Positions 1-8,644 of a stretch of DNA of 64,000 bases are shown piece after piece. The stretch spans positions 868,001 to 932,000 of the forward strand of contig CP073041.1 in NCBI GenBank assembly GCA_025370055.1, in the 5' to 3' direction. The position numbers and the translations under genes are program-made. The notes below the pieces were generated by a model. The model worked only from the letters and a program-made list of their open reading frames with translations, ran no database searches and was not told the DNA's origin. This DNA comes from Woronichinia naegeliana WA131 (lineage in GTDB: Bacteria; Cyanobacteriota; Cyanobacteriia; Cyanobacteriales; Microcystaceae). How positions within the stretch are numbered: the stretch's first letter is position 1; every line of letters starts with the position of its first letter.

Positions 1-82
1 AAAGTTTGTAATTTCTTGTTTAGCATTGCGTTAATAGAACGGATATATTGTTTGCACGTTTGAATGAAATTGAGGACTTAGC

Positions 83-1342
83 ATGGAATTTTTTTCTAAT
101 CTACTAACTTATTTTCTCCTACTTCTTGTTCCTATTTATTGTGTATATAGAATTTCGAGAAACAAATATATTGCTTTGCTAAATCCCTCTTTACATCTCG
201 TTTTCTGGGCATACATTTACTTTACTGTACCTGTCTTGTTCATGAAGTCATACTCTTTATACAATTTTTTTGATTTTTCCGATCATATCTATACTTCAAC
301 CGATTTTTTGTGTAATTGGTATGTCATTGTTTTCTTGATATTTTATATGATTTCTACCGATCATAATATTGAAGTCGTTAATTACAGACCAAAAATAACA
401 ACTTATCATCTTGCCTTATTCTTTAGTTTTGCTATTAGTGTTTTCTTTATATTTTTGATCGGTAAATTTGGTCAAACCTTGCTCTCTCTTTTGGATCGTG
501 GCAGCGCACTTTCATTTTTTTCAGACAAGATTTTCTTTGGCTATAAATTCGGACTATTCTTTAATATTTTCCTGGGGGCTGTTGCGGTAATTCTATGGCG
601 AACAAGAAACCCTTTATGGCTTTTAATGTTTTTACTGCCGATCTCAATAGATCTACTGGCGAAAGGAAGAACGATTGCCTGGTCTTGTATGCTTTTTGCC
701 TACTTAAACTATGTAGTTATCTTTAGGAAGACGGCTTTTAAGATTGCCATTCCCTTATTTTTAGGACTGGTTTTTGGGGGCTTTTTACGATATCAAGAAT
801 ATAATTGGAATCAGGGGATAGACAAAATTTTTATTGATCTATTTAGTGATCCAATTGTGAATCGATTTAGTACGCCTCTGGTTTATAAGGATCATTTTGG
901 TGAAGGTAATTTGTTCTCCTACTTTATTTTTTCCTTTTTTAAGATCTTACCTGAGAGTTTTACACGTAGTCTGTTCGACTACAACAATAGTGCTCAAGTC
1001 TCATTAGGACACATTCTAACCCAGGACTATGGCAGAAAATTAGGATATAGCATATCTGTAAATATTGTGGGTGAAGCACTTTATTATGGTGGTATCACTT
1101 TTGCCATTATTAGCCCTTTGCTGATTGGCTTAATTATTTATTCATTATATGACTTCCGTATTTACAGAAATTTTCCTGGATTCATTTTCGTTTGTATTGT
1201 CATCTCTGGTTTAAGAGGAACAATGAGAGGGACTTTTTACGATACATTTATGCCAGCCGTTTACCTAATGTTTAGTTATTTAATTTGGATTACTATCTTA
1301 GAATGGAAGAGTGTCGTTTTTCGGTTTAAAAACAATAGTTAA
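83..1342 (+). CDS. Polysaccharide (O-antigen/EPS) polymerase-like membrane protein
   Basis: A 419-residue polytopic membrane protein with about ten hydrophobic segments spread over its whole length and short charged loops, the general build of Wzy-type oligosaccharide repeat-unit polymerases. Between the mid-protein membrane segments there is a larger hydrophilic loop (about residues 235-310) holding motifs such as RYQEYNWNQG. Its stop is 40 bp, once the IS nest is removed, from the stop of a convergent GT4 glycosyltransferase at 24844-26082, which supports a surface-polysaccharide locus. The gene is AT-rich, uses many TTT/ATT codons and has no HIP1 octamer, unlike the chromosome at right, which hints at an accessory, possibly transferred, locus. 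The assignment rests on topology and context; no catalytic motif was identified. A flippase or other polytopic transporter is less likely but possible. Confidence 0.6.
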   Translation: MEFFSNLLTYFLLLLVPIYCVYRISRNKYIALLNPSLHLVFWAYIYFTVPVLFMKSYSLYNFFDFSDHIYTSTDFLCNWYVIVFLIFYMISTDHNIEVVNYRPKITTYHLALFFSFAISVFFIFLIGKFGQTLLSLLDRGSALSFFSDKIFFGYKFGLFFNIFLGAVAVILWRTRNPLWLLMFLLPISIDLLAKGRTIAWSCMLFAYLNYVVIFRKTAFKIAIPLFLGLVFGGFLRYQEYNWNQGIDKIFIDLFSDPIVNRFSTPLVYKDHFGEGNLFSYFIFSFFKILPESFTRSLFDYNNSAQVSLGHILTQDYGRKLGYSISVNIVGEALYYGGITFAIISPLLIGLIIYSLYDFRIYRNFPGFIFVCIVISGLRGTMRGTFYDTFMPAVYLMFSYLIWITILEWKSVVFRFKNNS

Positions 1343-1358
1343 ACCTTTTTTTAATTAA

Positions 1359-1494
1359 CTGGACAGTGGAAAGTTCTCGATGCGGGTAAGTGGAGAAAAG
1401 AAAATCGGACATCCGATACCAAAGAGTGCCGTTATGTCCGAAACTGGCTGATATAAGAAAATCGATAGCCAGTGCTATCTATCAATTATGCAAC
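1359..1494 (+). mobile_element. IS-B copy 1, left-end fragment
   Basis: These 136 bp match the left end of the complete IS-B (8645-8780) almost base for base, from CTGGACAG to the start of the transposase (ATGCAAC). They break where ISKra4-type alpha begins (GGGTGTGACC). The matching right end is at 24656-24811. Confidence 0.85.
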
Positions 1495-1868
1495 GGGTGT
1501 GACCTTTAGTTGATGAAGGAAAAGAAAAGTGTTAACATGAGATGAAAAGTGACAAAGAGGAAACAATGATGACAGCAAAACTAATTAATGTAGAGGGTTC
1601 AAAGATAAAAATAGAACTAACATTAGAACTCAGTCGTTCAATGTTGGATACAGAAATAAATATTCAAAAAGGCTTAAACGAAGTAGGTTGCATCGCCAGC
1701 AAAGAAGCCTTGAAATATTTAGATACAGATGGTTCACCCTTAAAAATCGGTGAAGAAATCTGGAAGAGTAAGGGAGAGCAACCGAAAGAATATCAAACAC
1801 CTTATGGTGAGGTTATAGTGAATCGTCATGTATATCAGCGTTCAGTAGGAGGAAAAACGTATTCATCC
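1495..1868 (+). mobile_element. ISKra4-type alpha, 5' fragment
   Basis: Starts with the terminal sequence GGGTGTGACCTTTAGTTGAT seen also at 10823 and inverted at 13446. It carries the first 109 codons of the transposase and is cut by the left end of the IS4-like element at 1869. Its left end abuts IS-B rather than host sequence. Confidence 0.8.
1542..1868 (+). pseudogene. ISKra4-family transposase, N-terminal remnant
   Basis: The first ~109 residues of the transposase also found at 10870 and nearly identical to it. Here the reading frame stays open through QRSVGGKTY, whereas the copy at 10870 has one extra base at this point and loses frame. So this fragment preserves the ancestral sequence of the N-terminal domain. 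The downstream catalytic part is missing because the IS4-like element begins at 1869. Confidence 0.8.
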
Positions 1869-3307
1869 GTGTCAACTTAAAGGAATGGGTTCCCAAATTT
1901 GTTGATTGAGAGCGGCCTTTTCTCGATGTCGCTTTCTCTCAGCTTTGACCAAACCAAATAACTTAGCACGTTCAGCCAGATAGGTTACTGTATCAGGCTT
2001 TTCTCCTCTAGCAATAGCCTTCGCTACATAGTATAGACTCCGAAACACCATCTCTACTGAGATTTTTTCTTTCGGTTGATTTAGAGCAATCGCCACTTCC
2101 CCTACCAATTGATTTAAGACCGTATAGAAAATCAAAGTGCAAATAATCTGGATTTGGACACCATTCTTATTCCCTACCCATAAATAGGCTAGTCCTAAAA
2201 GTCTTTTCGTTAATAAAAAGGCTTCTTCGATTGTCCATCGTCTTCGATATAAATCACAGACCTCTTCGGCGGACAGTTGTTCGGGAGACAACACATTTGT
2301 TAAATACTGATACCAGATTGTTCCCCATAATACTGAGACTAATCTCACCGGATGCTTGCAAGGATTAGAACGGTAATTTCCCATAATGATAATCTCATCT
2401 CTGTAATGACTACCTTGAGACAATACTTGTTTGGTTTTGTAAGATGTACCCGCTCTAAATCTGGTTAGAAAAAACTTTTTAGCTTCTGTTAACAAATCAA
2501 ATCACACAAAGCTAAAAAATCCCATATCTACGAGAATTAAACCATTTTCTGGTAATTTAGCTGCCAATTCTTCACACCATATTTTATCATTTGATTTATC
2601 ATTTTCTGTGTACCATAAAGTAACGGGTCTTTGGGTAAAGGCTTCCACTACCATCATTATTTTACCCCCCAATTTACTCTTTTCTTCTTTACTTATTTTC
2701 ATATTTTTCCTTATCTGCTCTAGCGTTGAGCCATCTGCTATCCACACTGCACTAAACTTTTCTCTTATTTTTTCCCATTTTTCTCCTACTTGGAGCTTCT
2801 TCCCTTTTTCGGCTGCTTTTTCTAACACTCCTTTTAGTAATATTGCAAATATTTCGGCTGGCACATTCATCATTCTTTTTGATACTGCCTGTTTGCTTAC
2901 TTTTAATGATGCTACCCATAGCAATCCCTCTTCCTCTAACAGTCTTACCGCTTCACTTATACCCGCTATTTGACGATACACTATACTTAACACTAATGCC
3001 ACCATTACTGGTAAATTTAGCACCCTATCTCTCATCATTTTCTCATGAGTTCCCTGTAAATATTTTAATGGTGTAAACATTGTGGGTTCTAGTAATTCAA
3101 ACAACTCTTTTGTTATTTCAGGGATTTCTACCCCTGGCTGATTTGTCTTACGACGTAAGTCTGGGTTTCCTTTTCTCCGAGGATGTTGTCTTGCCATTTG
3201 TTTTTTGCTCACTTTTTTATATACTAACCTTTTTTTCAGCCTACTCTTACTTCCGCCTGCTTTTAGGCTAATCTTTTGTGAGTAGGCATTTTGGCTTAAG
3301 TTGACAC
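1869..3307 (-). mobile_element. IS4-like element (1439 bp)
   Basis: The ends are GTGTCAACTTAAAGG (plus strand at 1869) and its inverse ending at 3307. The single transposase reading frame fills the element on the minus strand. Left flank is ISKra4 alpha and right flank is ISAzo13, so no target duplication can be seen; deletion or recombination has joined unrelated flanks. Confidence 0.75.
1872..3197 (-). pseudogene. IS4-family transposase with one in-frame TGA
   Basis: Two open stretches lie in the same frame, separated by a single TGA at 2502-2504 (after DMGFFSFV). Together they form a ~440-residue DDE transposase. Visible motifs are VWIADGST (first Asp region), LILVDMGFF (second Asp region) and YRRRWTIEEAFLLTKRL, which matches the Y-R-E-K signature of the IS4 family around the catalytic Glu. 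The start is uncertain: MARQHPRRK at 3197 is the first ATG in frame, but upstream GTG/TTG codons are possible. The nonsense codon makes it inactive unless read through. Confidence 0.8.
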
Positions 3308-3549
3308 CAATGACTACGGCTGCGACCATCTATGAATGCTTGACCACTCGTTAATTCTTCTGTTCCTTTGCGGATTGTTCGTCTATTCCACCCTAATTCG
3401 CGTTCTGCGAAGGTTTGTCCCCCTATTCCCAAACCTTGTACAACCTGTGCCATGAATTGTCTCCTGTCGCTACCTTTTAGTTTTTTGGCTGTTTCGATGT
3501 ACAGCGATTTTAGGTCTTCACTGATTTCCGTTACTGATTTTTTCAGCAT
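3308..3549 (-). pseudogene. ISAzo13-family transposase, N-terminal remnant
   Basis: About 80 residues starting MLKKSVTEISEDLKSLY, with RRQFMAQVVQGLGIGGQTFAEREL and WNRRTIRKGTEEL, the N-terminal helical/DNA-binding part typical of ISAzo13 transposases. It is cut at 3308 by the IS4-like element. C-terminal ISAzo13 pieces at 18943-21010 could derive from the same family but are not joined to this fragment. Confidence 0.7.
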
Positions 3550-3612
3550 ACAATTTACCTTTTTGTTAAAACTGTCTTTTGCTATCGGATCATTTATTTT
3601 ATGGCTATCTCT
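3308..3612 (-). mobile_element. ISAzo13-like, 5' end fragment
   Basis: Carries the start of an ISAzo13-type transposase and its upstream end. The outer 60 bp (3551-3612) recur at 23567-23626, where they end at the same base next to unrelated sequence, so 3612 is taken as the element tip. Confidence 0.7.
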
Positions 3613-3695
3613 AAATTAAATGATAGTGAAACTGCCAAAACTGACCTCCCTAGTTTCCCTCTCTCCCAGTCCCCTAGTCTCCCCCCATCTCCCCT

Positions 3696-4660
3696 ATGTA
3701 CCCTACAAGTTATTGGAAAAAATCTGTCGGTCAATGGTTTGGCTCTAAATATTTGCTCAAAGCCTTTTTGGGTTGTGGAGCCTATGGAGCCGTTTTTCAA
3801 GCTGATGAGATGATCGATTCAAACGGTGGCGATTAAGATTGTGATCGTGGATCTGGAGCGGTTAGATCAACAAATTGAGGAATTACAGTTAGCGGTACGG
3901 CTCAGACATCCTCATTTAATTAATGGCATTACCTGTGAGCAGGGAGAGCTAAATGGGGATTTATGTATTGGGTTAGTGATGGAATTAGCGGATGATTCTT
4001 TGGAGAGTTATCTTAAGGTGAATAAGCCTCCTTTAGCAGTAAAATTTGTTAGCACTTTGGCTCAACATTTAGCGGAGGGGTTGGCTTATATTCACGATCA
4101 GGGAATTATTCATCGAGATTTAAAACCTGCCAATATTTTACGGGTGGGAGAAAATTGGAAATTGGCAGATTTTGGTATTTCTCGATCCTTACAGAATGGA
4201 ACCAGTACTTATACAACTAAACAAATTGGGAGTCCTGCCTATATGTCTCCTGAGTCCTATTATGGAAAAATTTCTTCTGCCTGGGATGTATGGTCATTGG
4301 GAGTAATAATCCATGATTTATTGAGTAATCAGCATCCTTTTCCGACTCAAATTGAACCTGAGTTAATGAGAATGGTTTTAAATGAGGAGCCAACTTTATC
4401 GGCAAATTTAGGTTCACCCTTTCGGGAAATTGTGACAGGTTGTTTAGTTAAGGAACCAAAAGATCGCTGGACAGCCCAGCAGGTTTTAACAACCTTAAAA
4501 CCCCCAGTTATCCAATTTGCTACTCCCCAATCTTCCCCCTCTCCCCGTCCTCCCAATCCCCCCGTCCTCATCCTAGATTTGCCTAACAACATCAAATTAG
4601 AGATGATCAAAATTCCTGCGGGTAGTTTTTTGATGGGAAGCAGTAAAGCAGAAGTTAAAC
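3696..4660 (+). pseudogene. Ser/Thr protein kinase with FGE-sulfatase domain, frameshifted and truncated
   Basis: Encodes a eukaryotic-type kinase. From the ATG at 3696 the frame reads to the glycine loop GCGAYGAVFQADEMID, then hits a stop; the next part (VAIKIVIVDLERL, with the ATP-binding Lys) is in another frame from about 3818. The rest is continuous: HRDLKPANIL catalytic loop, DFG, SPES activation segment and WDVWSLGV. After the kinase there is a Pro/Ser-rich linker and the beginning of a formylglycine-generating-enzyme-like domain (KLEMIKIPAGSFLMGSS), cut at 4661 by ISKra4 beta. The target of this kinase is unknown. Kinase-FGE fusions are common in cyanobacteria. It lies wholly inside the IS nest, so it probably arrived or was stranded by rearrangement. 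Confidence 0.8.
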
Positions 4661-4900
4661 GGGAGCATCTCACCTTTGCAATAAGTAGAAATACTTAACG
4701 AGGTAAATGAAAGAGTCAAAAAAGGTAATCATTTAAATAGGAACAGCGATGACGAAGTACTTGTGGTACATTGTCAGAATTCCAACTCGCACCAGTAATT
4801 TTAAGACGATGACCAATTTGTTTAACTTGAGATTCGACAGAGCCAGAGCCAATAGAAATGCCCTCTGCCTGCAAATAACCATAATTGACAATCCGATGTT

Positions 4901-6177
4901 GGAACTGGTATCGTCTGATCAAAGTTGGAAAAAGTTATGGTGTAAGGCTTTGAGAAAATAGAAAAATAGTTTAAGACTAGACATCGGCCCGTTTTTATTA
5001 TACTATTATTATTGTCATTATATCAAAGAAAAAGGAAACAGAAAACAATGTCAATATTAAAGAAAAGCTCTATGAAAATCCTGAATGATGTTGGCTTGTG
5101 CCAAGAGAAAGAGGATGCCTTATTCAAGAAAAACTGTCCTCATTGCTATAGTGAAAATGTAAAAATACATTCTCATTATCAAACGAAAGGTAACGGGGAA
5201 CGTAAAATGTTCATTTGTCAAGAATGTAGTTCTTGTTTTGCTGAGACTTATGGTAGCGTAATCGCTGGCTTAGAAACCCCATTAAGTGAAATTGTAAAAG
5301 TATTAAAAGCCAGAATGGAAGGAATAGGATTGAATGCAGCAGCCCGAGTATTCGGCTACGCGAAAACAACAATATTGAATTGGGAAAAGAAATTATCAGG
5401 ATTACAAGAGACATTATTTTTATACGCATTAGTGAATGAATTTGTTAAATTAGTAATAGAAGGGGATGAACTATACACAAAAGTTGGAAAAAATAAAGAA
5501 GCAAGTGCCTCTGAGGGGTGGACAATCGTGCTCATGGACAGGGCTAGCCGCTTTATTTGGCATTTAAAATGTGGTCGAAAAGAGCAGAAATTATTTCTAG
5601 AAGCAATGATGACGGTAGCGGAATTATTTGAAAGGAGTGCAGAATCTCTCCAGTTATTTACAGATGGAGAAAAGCGATATAGTCAACTGCTATTTAATAT
5701 TTGTCACGAAGTATTAAGGACTGGAAAGCGAGGTCGTCCCACCAAAGTATTACCGAAGGGTCTTGTAGTAAGACTAAAAAATAAGAGTAGTAAACGTCGA
5801 GATTCTGAGGGTAAACTAAAGAAAGTAGAAACTCCGAAACCAGAACATCCAGAGACAACAGAAAAACCAGAAGAAAAGGACGTCCATGCCAACCACGTTG
5901 AGGCATTTAATAGTGCTATCCGACGCTATTTAGCTGCCTTTCGTCGTCGTACAAATACTTATGCTAAATCTGTTGTGGGATTACAGCGAGTCCTAGATAT
6001 TTTCTGGATGGTTCATAACTTTGTTTGCAGCCATTTTACTACTAGAGAAGTTCCTGCTGTAGCTCTCGGTATAATTGAAAAGGGGTTAACTTGGGAGGAC
6101 TTACTCCAAATTCGCCTGATTTCTTGAACCTCTTGTATTGCAACGTTTGTAGCTTCTAGCTAGACGATACCAGTGCC
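4901..6177 (+). mobile_element. IS1-like element, complete (1277 bp)
   Basis: Inverted ends GGAACTGGTATCGTC (4901) and GGCACTGGTATCGTC (inverse, ending 6177), flanked by the 8-bp direct repeat CCGATGTT. It has one intact transposase gene and is inserted in ISKra4 beta. Partial copies are at 17783 and 18255. Confidence 0.88.
5048..6127 (+). CDS. IS1-like transposase
   Basis: 359 residues from ATG 5048; a TTG 36 bases earlier is an alternative start. An N-terminal zinc-ribbon (CPHCYSENVKIHSHY then CQECSSCF, about residues 30-65) is followed by a helix-turn-helix region (GLNAAARVFGYAKTTILNWEKK) and a DDE-type domain (GDELYTKVGK, TDGEKRYSQLL, NHVEAFNSAIRRYLAAFRRRTNTYAK). This order matches the larger IS1-type transposases of cyanobacteria. 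A Lys/Pro/Glu-rich spacer lies before the last motif. The gene looks intact and is a candidate for a recently active element. Confidence 0.85.
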   Translation: MSILKKSSMKILNDVGLCQEKEDALFKKNCPHCYSENVKIHSHYQTKGNGERKMFICQECSSCFAETYGSVIAGLETPLSEIVKVLKARMEGIGLNAAARVFGYAKTTILNWEKKLSGLQETLFLYALVNEFVKLVIEGDELYTKVGKNKEASASEGWTIVLMDRASRFIWHLKCGRKEQKLFLEAMMTVAELFERSAESLQLFTDGEKRYSQLLFNICHEVLRTGKRGRPTKVLPKGLVVRLKNKSSKRRDSEGKLKKVETPKPEHPETTEKPEEKDVHANHVEAFNSAIRRYLAAFRRRTNTYAKSVVGLQRVLDIFWMVHNFVCSHFTTREVPAVALGIIEKGLTWEDLLQIRLIS

Positions 6178-6555
6178 CCGATGTTTATGCTTGTTTAAAT
6201 AAATGATAAAATTCTCAGCTTGAGGCTCTGACCATCCCTCAAAACAGGAGATAGCGGCATCCACTTCACCCGTCCAAAGAAAAGACTTGACCTCCTCAAT
6301 TCGCTGGAATGACCCCCCAACTTTATAGAGGTTTTCAATTAAGTGATACCAGTCCAAAATTTCAATTCGCTCATGTTTCTGTCCTATCTCACGAAATAAG
6401 TTCCAGATACCATCATGTCCATCTCCCAAACAAATTAAAGGCTTAGCCAACTGGACAGTGAGAAGTTCTCGAGGCGTGTAAGTGGAGAAAAGAAAATCGG
6501 ACATCCGATACAAAAGAGTGCCGTTATGTCCGAAACTGGCTGATATAAGAAAATC

Positions 6556-6668
6556 GGCGTTGCTTAATCAGGGTATGAAATAGAATTTTGCATACATCTA
6601 GAAACCAGTGTGAGTCAATGTTTTAAAAATTGCATCTTTAGAGATTCATACCTCAAGTCAGCAACGCC
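6556..6668. mobile_element. 113-bp MITE with GGCGTTGCT ends
   Basis: Ends are GGCGTTGCTTAATCAGGGTA and the inverse of GGCGTTGCTGACTTGAGGTA. It is flanked by the 8-bp direct repeat AGAAAATC (6548-6555 and 6669-6676). IS-B copies 1 and 3 lack it and show one AGAAAATC at the same place, an empty-site comparison that proves insertion. It has no coding capacity. The mobilising transposase is not visible in this window. Confidence 0.9.
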
Positions 6669-6700
6669 AGAAAATCGATAGCCAGTGCTATCTATCAATT

Positions 6701-7363
6701 ATGCAACTATGTCAGCGACTAGAGCAAATCCTCAATAATCTCCGTCCAGCCTTTAGCCGAGAAGCAACGTTCCAATGGTTTATCCTGTTAGTCTGGGGAG
6801 TAGTGCTCAACAGCCAACCCAGCGCAATAACTAGCTATGTCAATGCCATTGGCTGAACAGAGAGCTACTACAATCAGGCTCTACATTGGTTTGATTCCAA
6901 GGCGTTTAGGGTCGAAGGACTAACTTTACAATGGTCAAAGTGGCTAAGTCAGCATGAAAGTCTATACAGAATTAAAGGGAAACGGGTGTATGTGGGTGAT
7001 GGCATCAAAGTGGGGAAAGAAGGACGCAAGATGCCAGGTGTAAAACGACTACACCAAGAATCGGAAGATGTGTCCAAGCCAGAGTGGATAAGGGGTCATT
7101 ACTTCAATGCCTTGAGTATTTTGGTGGGAGTAGGGAAAGCCTGCTTTGCCTTGCCCTTAGTGTTGCGGCTAGACGATGGCATCAAGTCCAAAGCAACCGA
7201 GAAGGGGGAGGGAAAAGGCAAAAAAAAGGTGAAGACGAGCCTGGTGACAAAAATGGCTGACCTTTGTGTTACTTACGCAGAGGCAGGGAGTTATGTAATT
7301 TTGGATGCTTATTTTGCTTGCGAACCAGTGCTCAAAAGTTTTCGCCAGAACGCCTTGCATCTA
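6701..7363 (+). pseudogene. IS-B transposase, truncated, in-frame TGA
   Basis: The frame opens at ATG 6701 and reads 51 residues (through SYVNAIG) to a TGA at 6854-6856. It continues in the same frame (TESYYNQALHWFDS, YVGDGIKVGKEGRKMPGVKRLHQ) to the IS630 junction at 7363. The DGIKV motif probably holds the first catalytic Asp. The same TGA is present in IS-B copy 3. The product is a DDE-type (IS4/IS701-like) transposase; the exact family was not determined. Confidence 0.8.
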
Positions 7364-8494
7364 TACTGAACACGGTCACAAGTTGCGAATTTTAAAAATA
7401 AGAGATAATATAGTAAAAATAGAAAAAGTAGTCAAGAGGCTGAGAAATGATTAAGTTAGAATTTACGGAAGAAGACAAAAGACTGTTGTCTTACGGTCGG
7501 TTTAATCACCCGCATCCTAGAGTACAGCTAAAGATGGAAGTTTTATGGTTAAAAAGTCAGGGATTATCTCATCAAAAAATTGCTCAATTCGCAGGAGTTT
7601 CAGTAAATACGGTGACAAGCTATATCCGTGATTATCAAGAGGGCGGGATAGAAAAACTAAAAGAAATAAAATTTAATCGCCCGAAAAGCGAGTTAACAGA
7701 GCATCAAGGGACAATTGAGGCATATTTTGAGTCAAATCCACCAGCAAGAATAAATGAAGCAGTAAAAAGAATAGAAGAATTAACGGGAATAAAAAGAAGT
7801 CCAACGCAAGTCAGAAAATTTTTAAAGTCAATAGGAATGAGGTGTCTAAAGGTGGGAACAATTCCATCAAAAGCAGATGTAGAAGCTCAGGATAGCTATA
7901 GAGAAAAAGAGCTAGAACCAAGGCTAGAAGAGGCAAAAGCAGGAAAAAGGGCAGTTTTCTTTGTAGATGCCTCTCATTTTGTAATGGGAGCATTTGTAAA
8001 TTTTATATGGTGCTTCAAAAGGATTTTTATTAAGTCACCATCAGGGAGAAAACGTTTTAATGTGTTAGGAGCATTAAATGCAATTACCCATGAAGTAATT
8101 ATGGTAACGAACAGTTCTTATATTACGGGAACTCAGGTTTGTGAACTCCTAGAAAAGATAGCAGAATTAGGACTATTAATACCGATTACGTTGGTATTAG
8201 ACAATGCTCGTTATCAAAAATGCCGAATTGTGCAGGAGTTGGCAGAATCATTAGGAATAGAGTTACTGTACTTACCTCCTTATTCTCCTAACTTGAATTT
8301 AATTGAAAGACTGTGGAAGTTTGTGAAGAAGAAGTGTTTATACGCAAAATATTATGAAGATTTTACGCAGTTTTCTGCAGCAATTTCAGGATGTCTTGAA
8401 GATGCTAACGCAAAATATAAGGAGGAGCTTGATTCTTTGCTCACCTTACGATTTCAACGCTTTGATAAATCTCAGATTATGAACGTTTGAAGTA
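7364..8494 (+). mobile_element. IS630-like element (1131 bp)
   Basis: Bounded by TA on each side (7362-7363 and 8495-8496), with imperfect inverted ends TACTGAACACG and TACTTCAAACG (8 of 11 match). Length and TA target fit the IS630/Tc1 group. The left flank is IS-B and the right flank is the tip of IS1634, so it landed on the junction between those two. Confidence 0.7.
7447..8490 (+). CDS. IS630-family transposase
   Basis: 347 residues. The N-terminal helix-turn-helix region (QGLSHQKIAQFAGVSVNTVTSYI, about 37-60) is followed by a second winged-helix part (ESNPPARINEAVKRIEELTG) and the DDE domain: FFVDASHF, LVLDNARYQKC, and YSPNLNLIERLWKFVKK with the catalytic Glu. This is a standard, uninterrupted IS630 transposase, likely functional. 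The frame starts at ATG 7447 after AAGAGGCTGAG and ends four bases before the element tip. Confidence 0.88.
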   Translation: MIKLEFTEEDKRLLSYGRFNHPHPRVQLKMEVLWLKSQGLSHQKIAQFAGVSVNTVTSYIRDYQEGGIEKLKEIKFNRPKSELTEHQGTIEAYFESNPPARINEAVKRIEELTGIKRSPTQVRKFLKSIGMRCLKVGTIPSKADVEAQDSYREKELEPRLEEAKAGKRAVFFVDASHFVMGAFVNFIWCFKRIFIKSPSGRKRFNVLGALNAITHEVIMVTNSSYITGTQVCELLEKIAELGLLIPITLVLDNARYQKCRIVQELAESLGIELLYLPPYSPNLNLIERLWKFVKKKCLYAKYYEDFTQFSAAISGCLEDANAKYKEELDSLLTLRFQRFDKSQIMNV

Positions 8495-8644
8495 TAACCC
8501 ACATTCCGCAGGTAAGTCAAGAGACAAAGTAGTACTTTTGACATGAAGAGCCAAGAAAGGAAAGAATATGTTTGTGTTTGGAGGTCAAATTAACGATAGT
8601 TTGAATGCCGTCAATCTCTAACCAACGGATACAGCAATTCCAAA

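Larger units (their letters stand above)
4661..6450 (-). mobile_element. ISKra4-type beta copy 1 (3' part), interrupted by IS1-like element
   Basis: The tip GGGAGCATCTCACC at 4661 is shared with copy 2 at 21013, and the interior matches copy 2 closely. It is split by the IS1-like element at 4901-6177 with an 8-bp duplication (CCGATGTT at 4893-4900 and 6178-6185). At 6450 it is cut by IS-B copy 2. Its insertion point lies inside the kinase-FGE gene. Confidence 0.8.
4716..6450 (-). pseudogene. ISKra4-family transposase, C-terminal part, split
   Basis: Reading on the minus strand, 6450-6186 gives KPLICLGDGHDGIWNLF to LNKHKHR, and 4900-4716 continues with IVNYGYLQAEGISIGSGSVES and QIGHRLKITGASW up to the stop. 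Both pieces equal the uninterrupted copy at 21068-21580. The GSGSVES and GASW motifs lie in the C-terminal catalytic region of ISKra4 transposases. The N-terminal half is absent because IS-B begins at 6451. Confidence 0.8.
6451..7363 (+). mobile_element. IS-B copy 2, 5' part
   Basis: Begins CTGGACAGTGAGAAGTT and matches IS-B copy 3 through the codons for QNALHL, then is cut at 7363 by an IS630-like element. Inside its leader is a 113-bp MITE (6556-6668). The 3' part is not found next to the IS630; an IS1634 end follows instead, so a deletion or earlier insertion is implied. Confidence 0.85.

Noticed and set aside
2502-2504. Single TGA in the IS4-like transposase as a sign of recoding or an alternative genetic code
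   Set aside because: Single in-frame stops differ between elements (TGA, TGA, TAA), and the chromosomal genes use TGA as a normal stop. Decay explains them, although the shared IS-B TGA is kept as a separate finding.
7169-7360. Antisense frames repeated in both IS-B copies
   Set aside because: They are mirror frames of the transposase, preserved only because the two IS-B copies are near identical.
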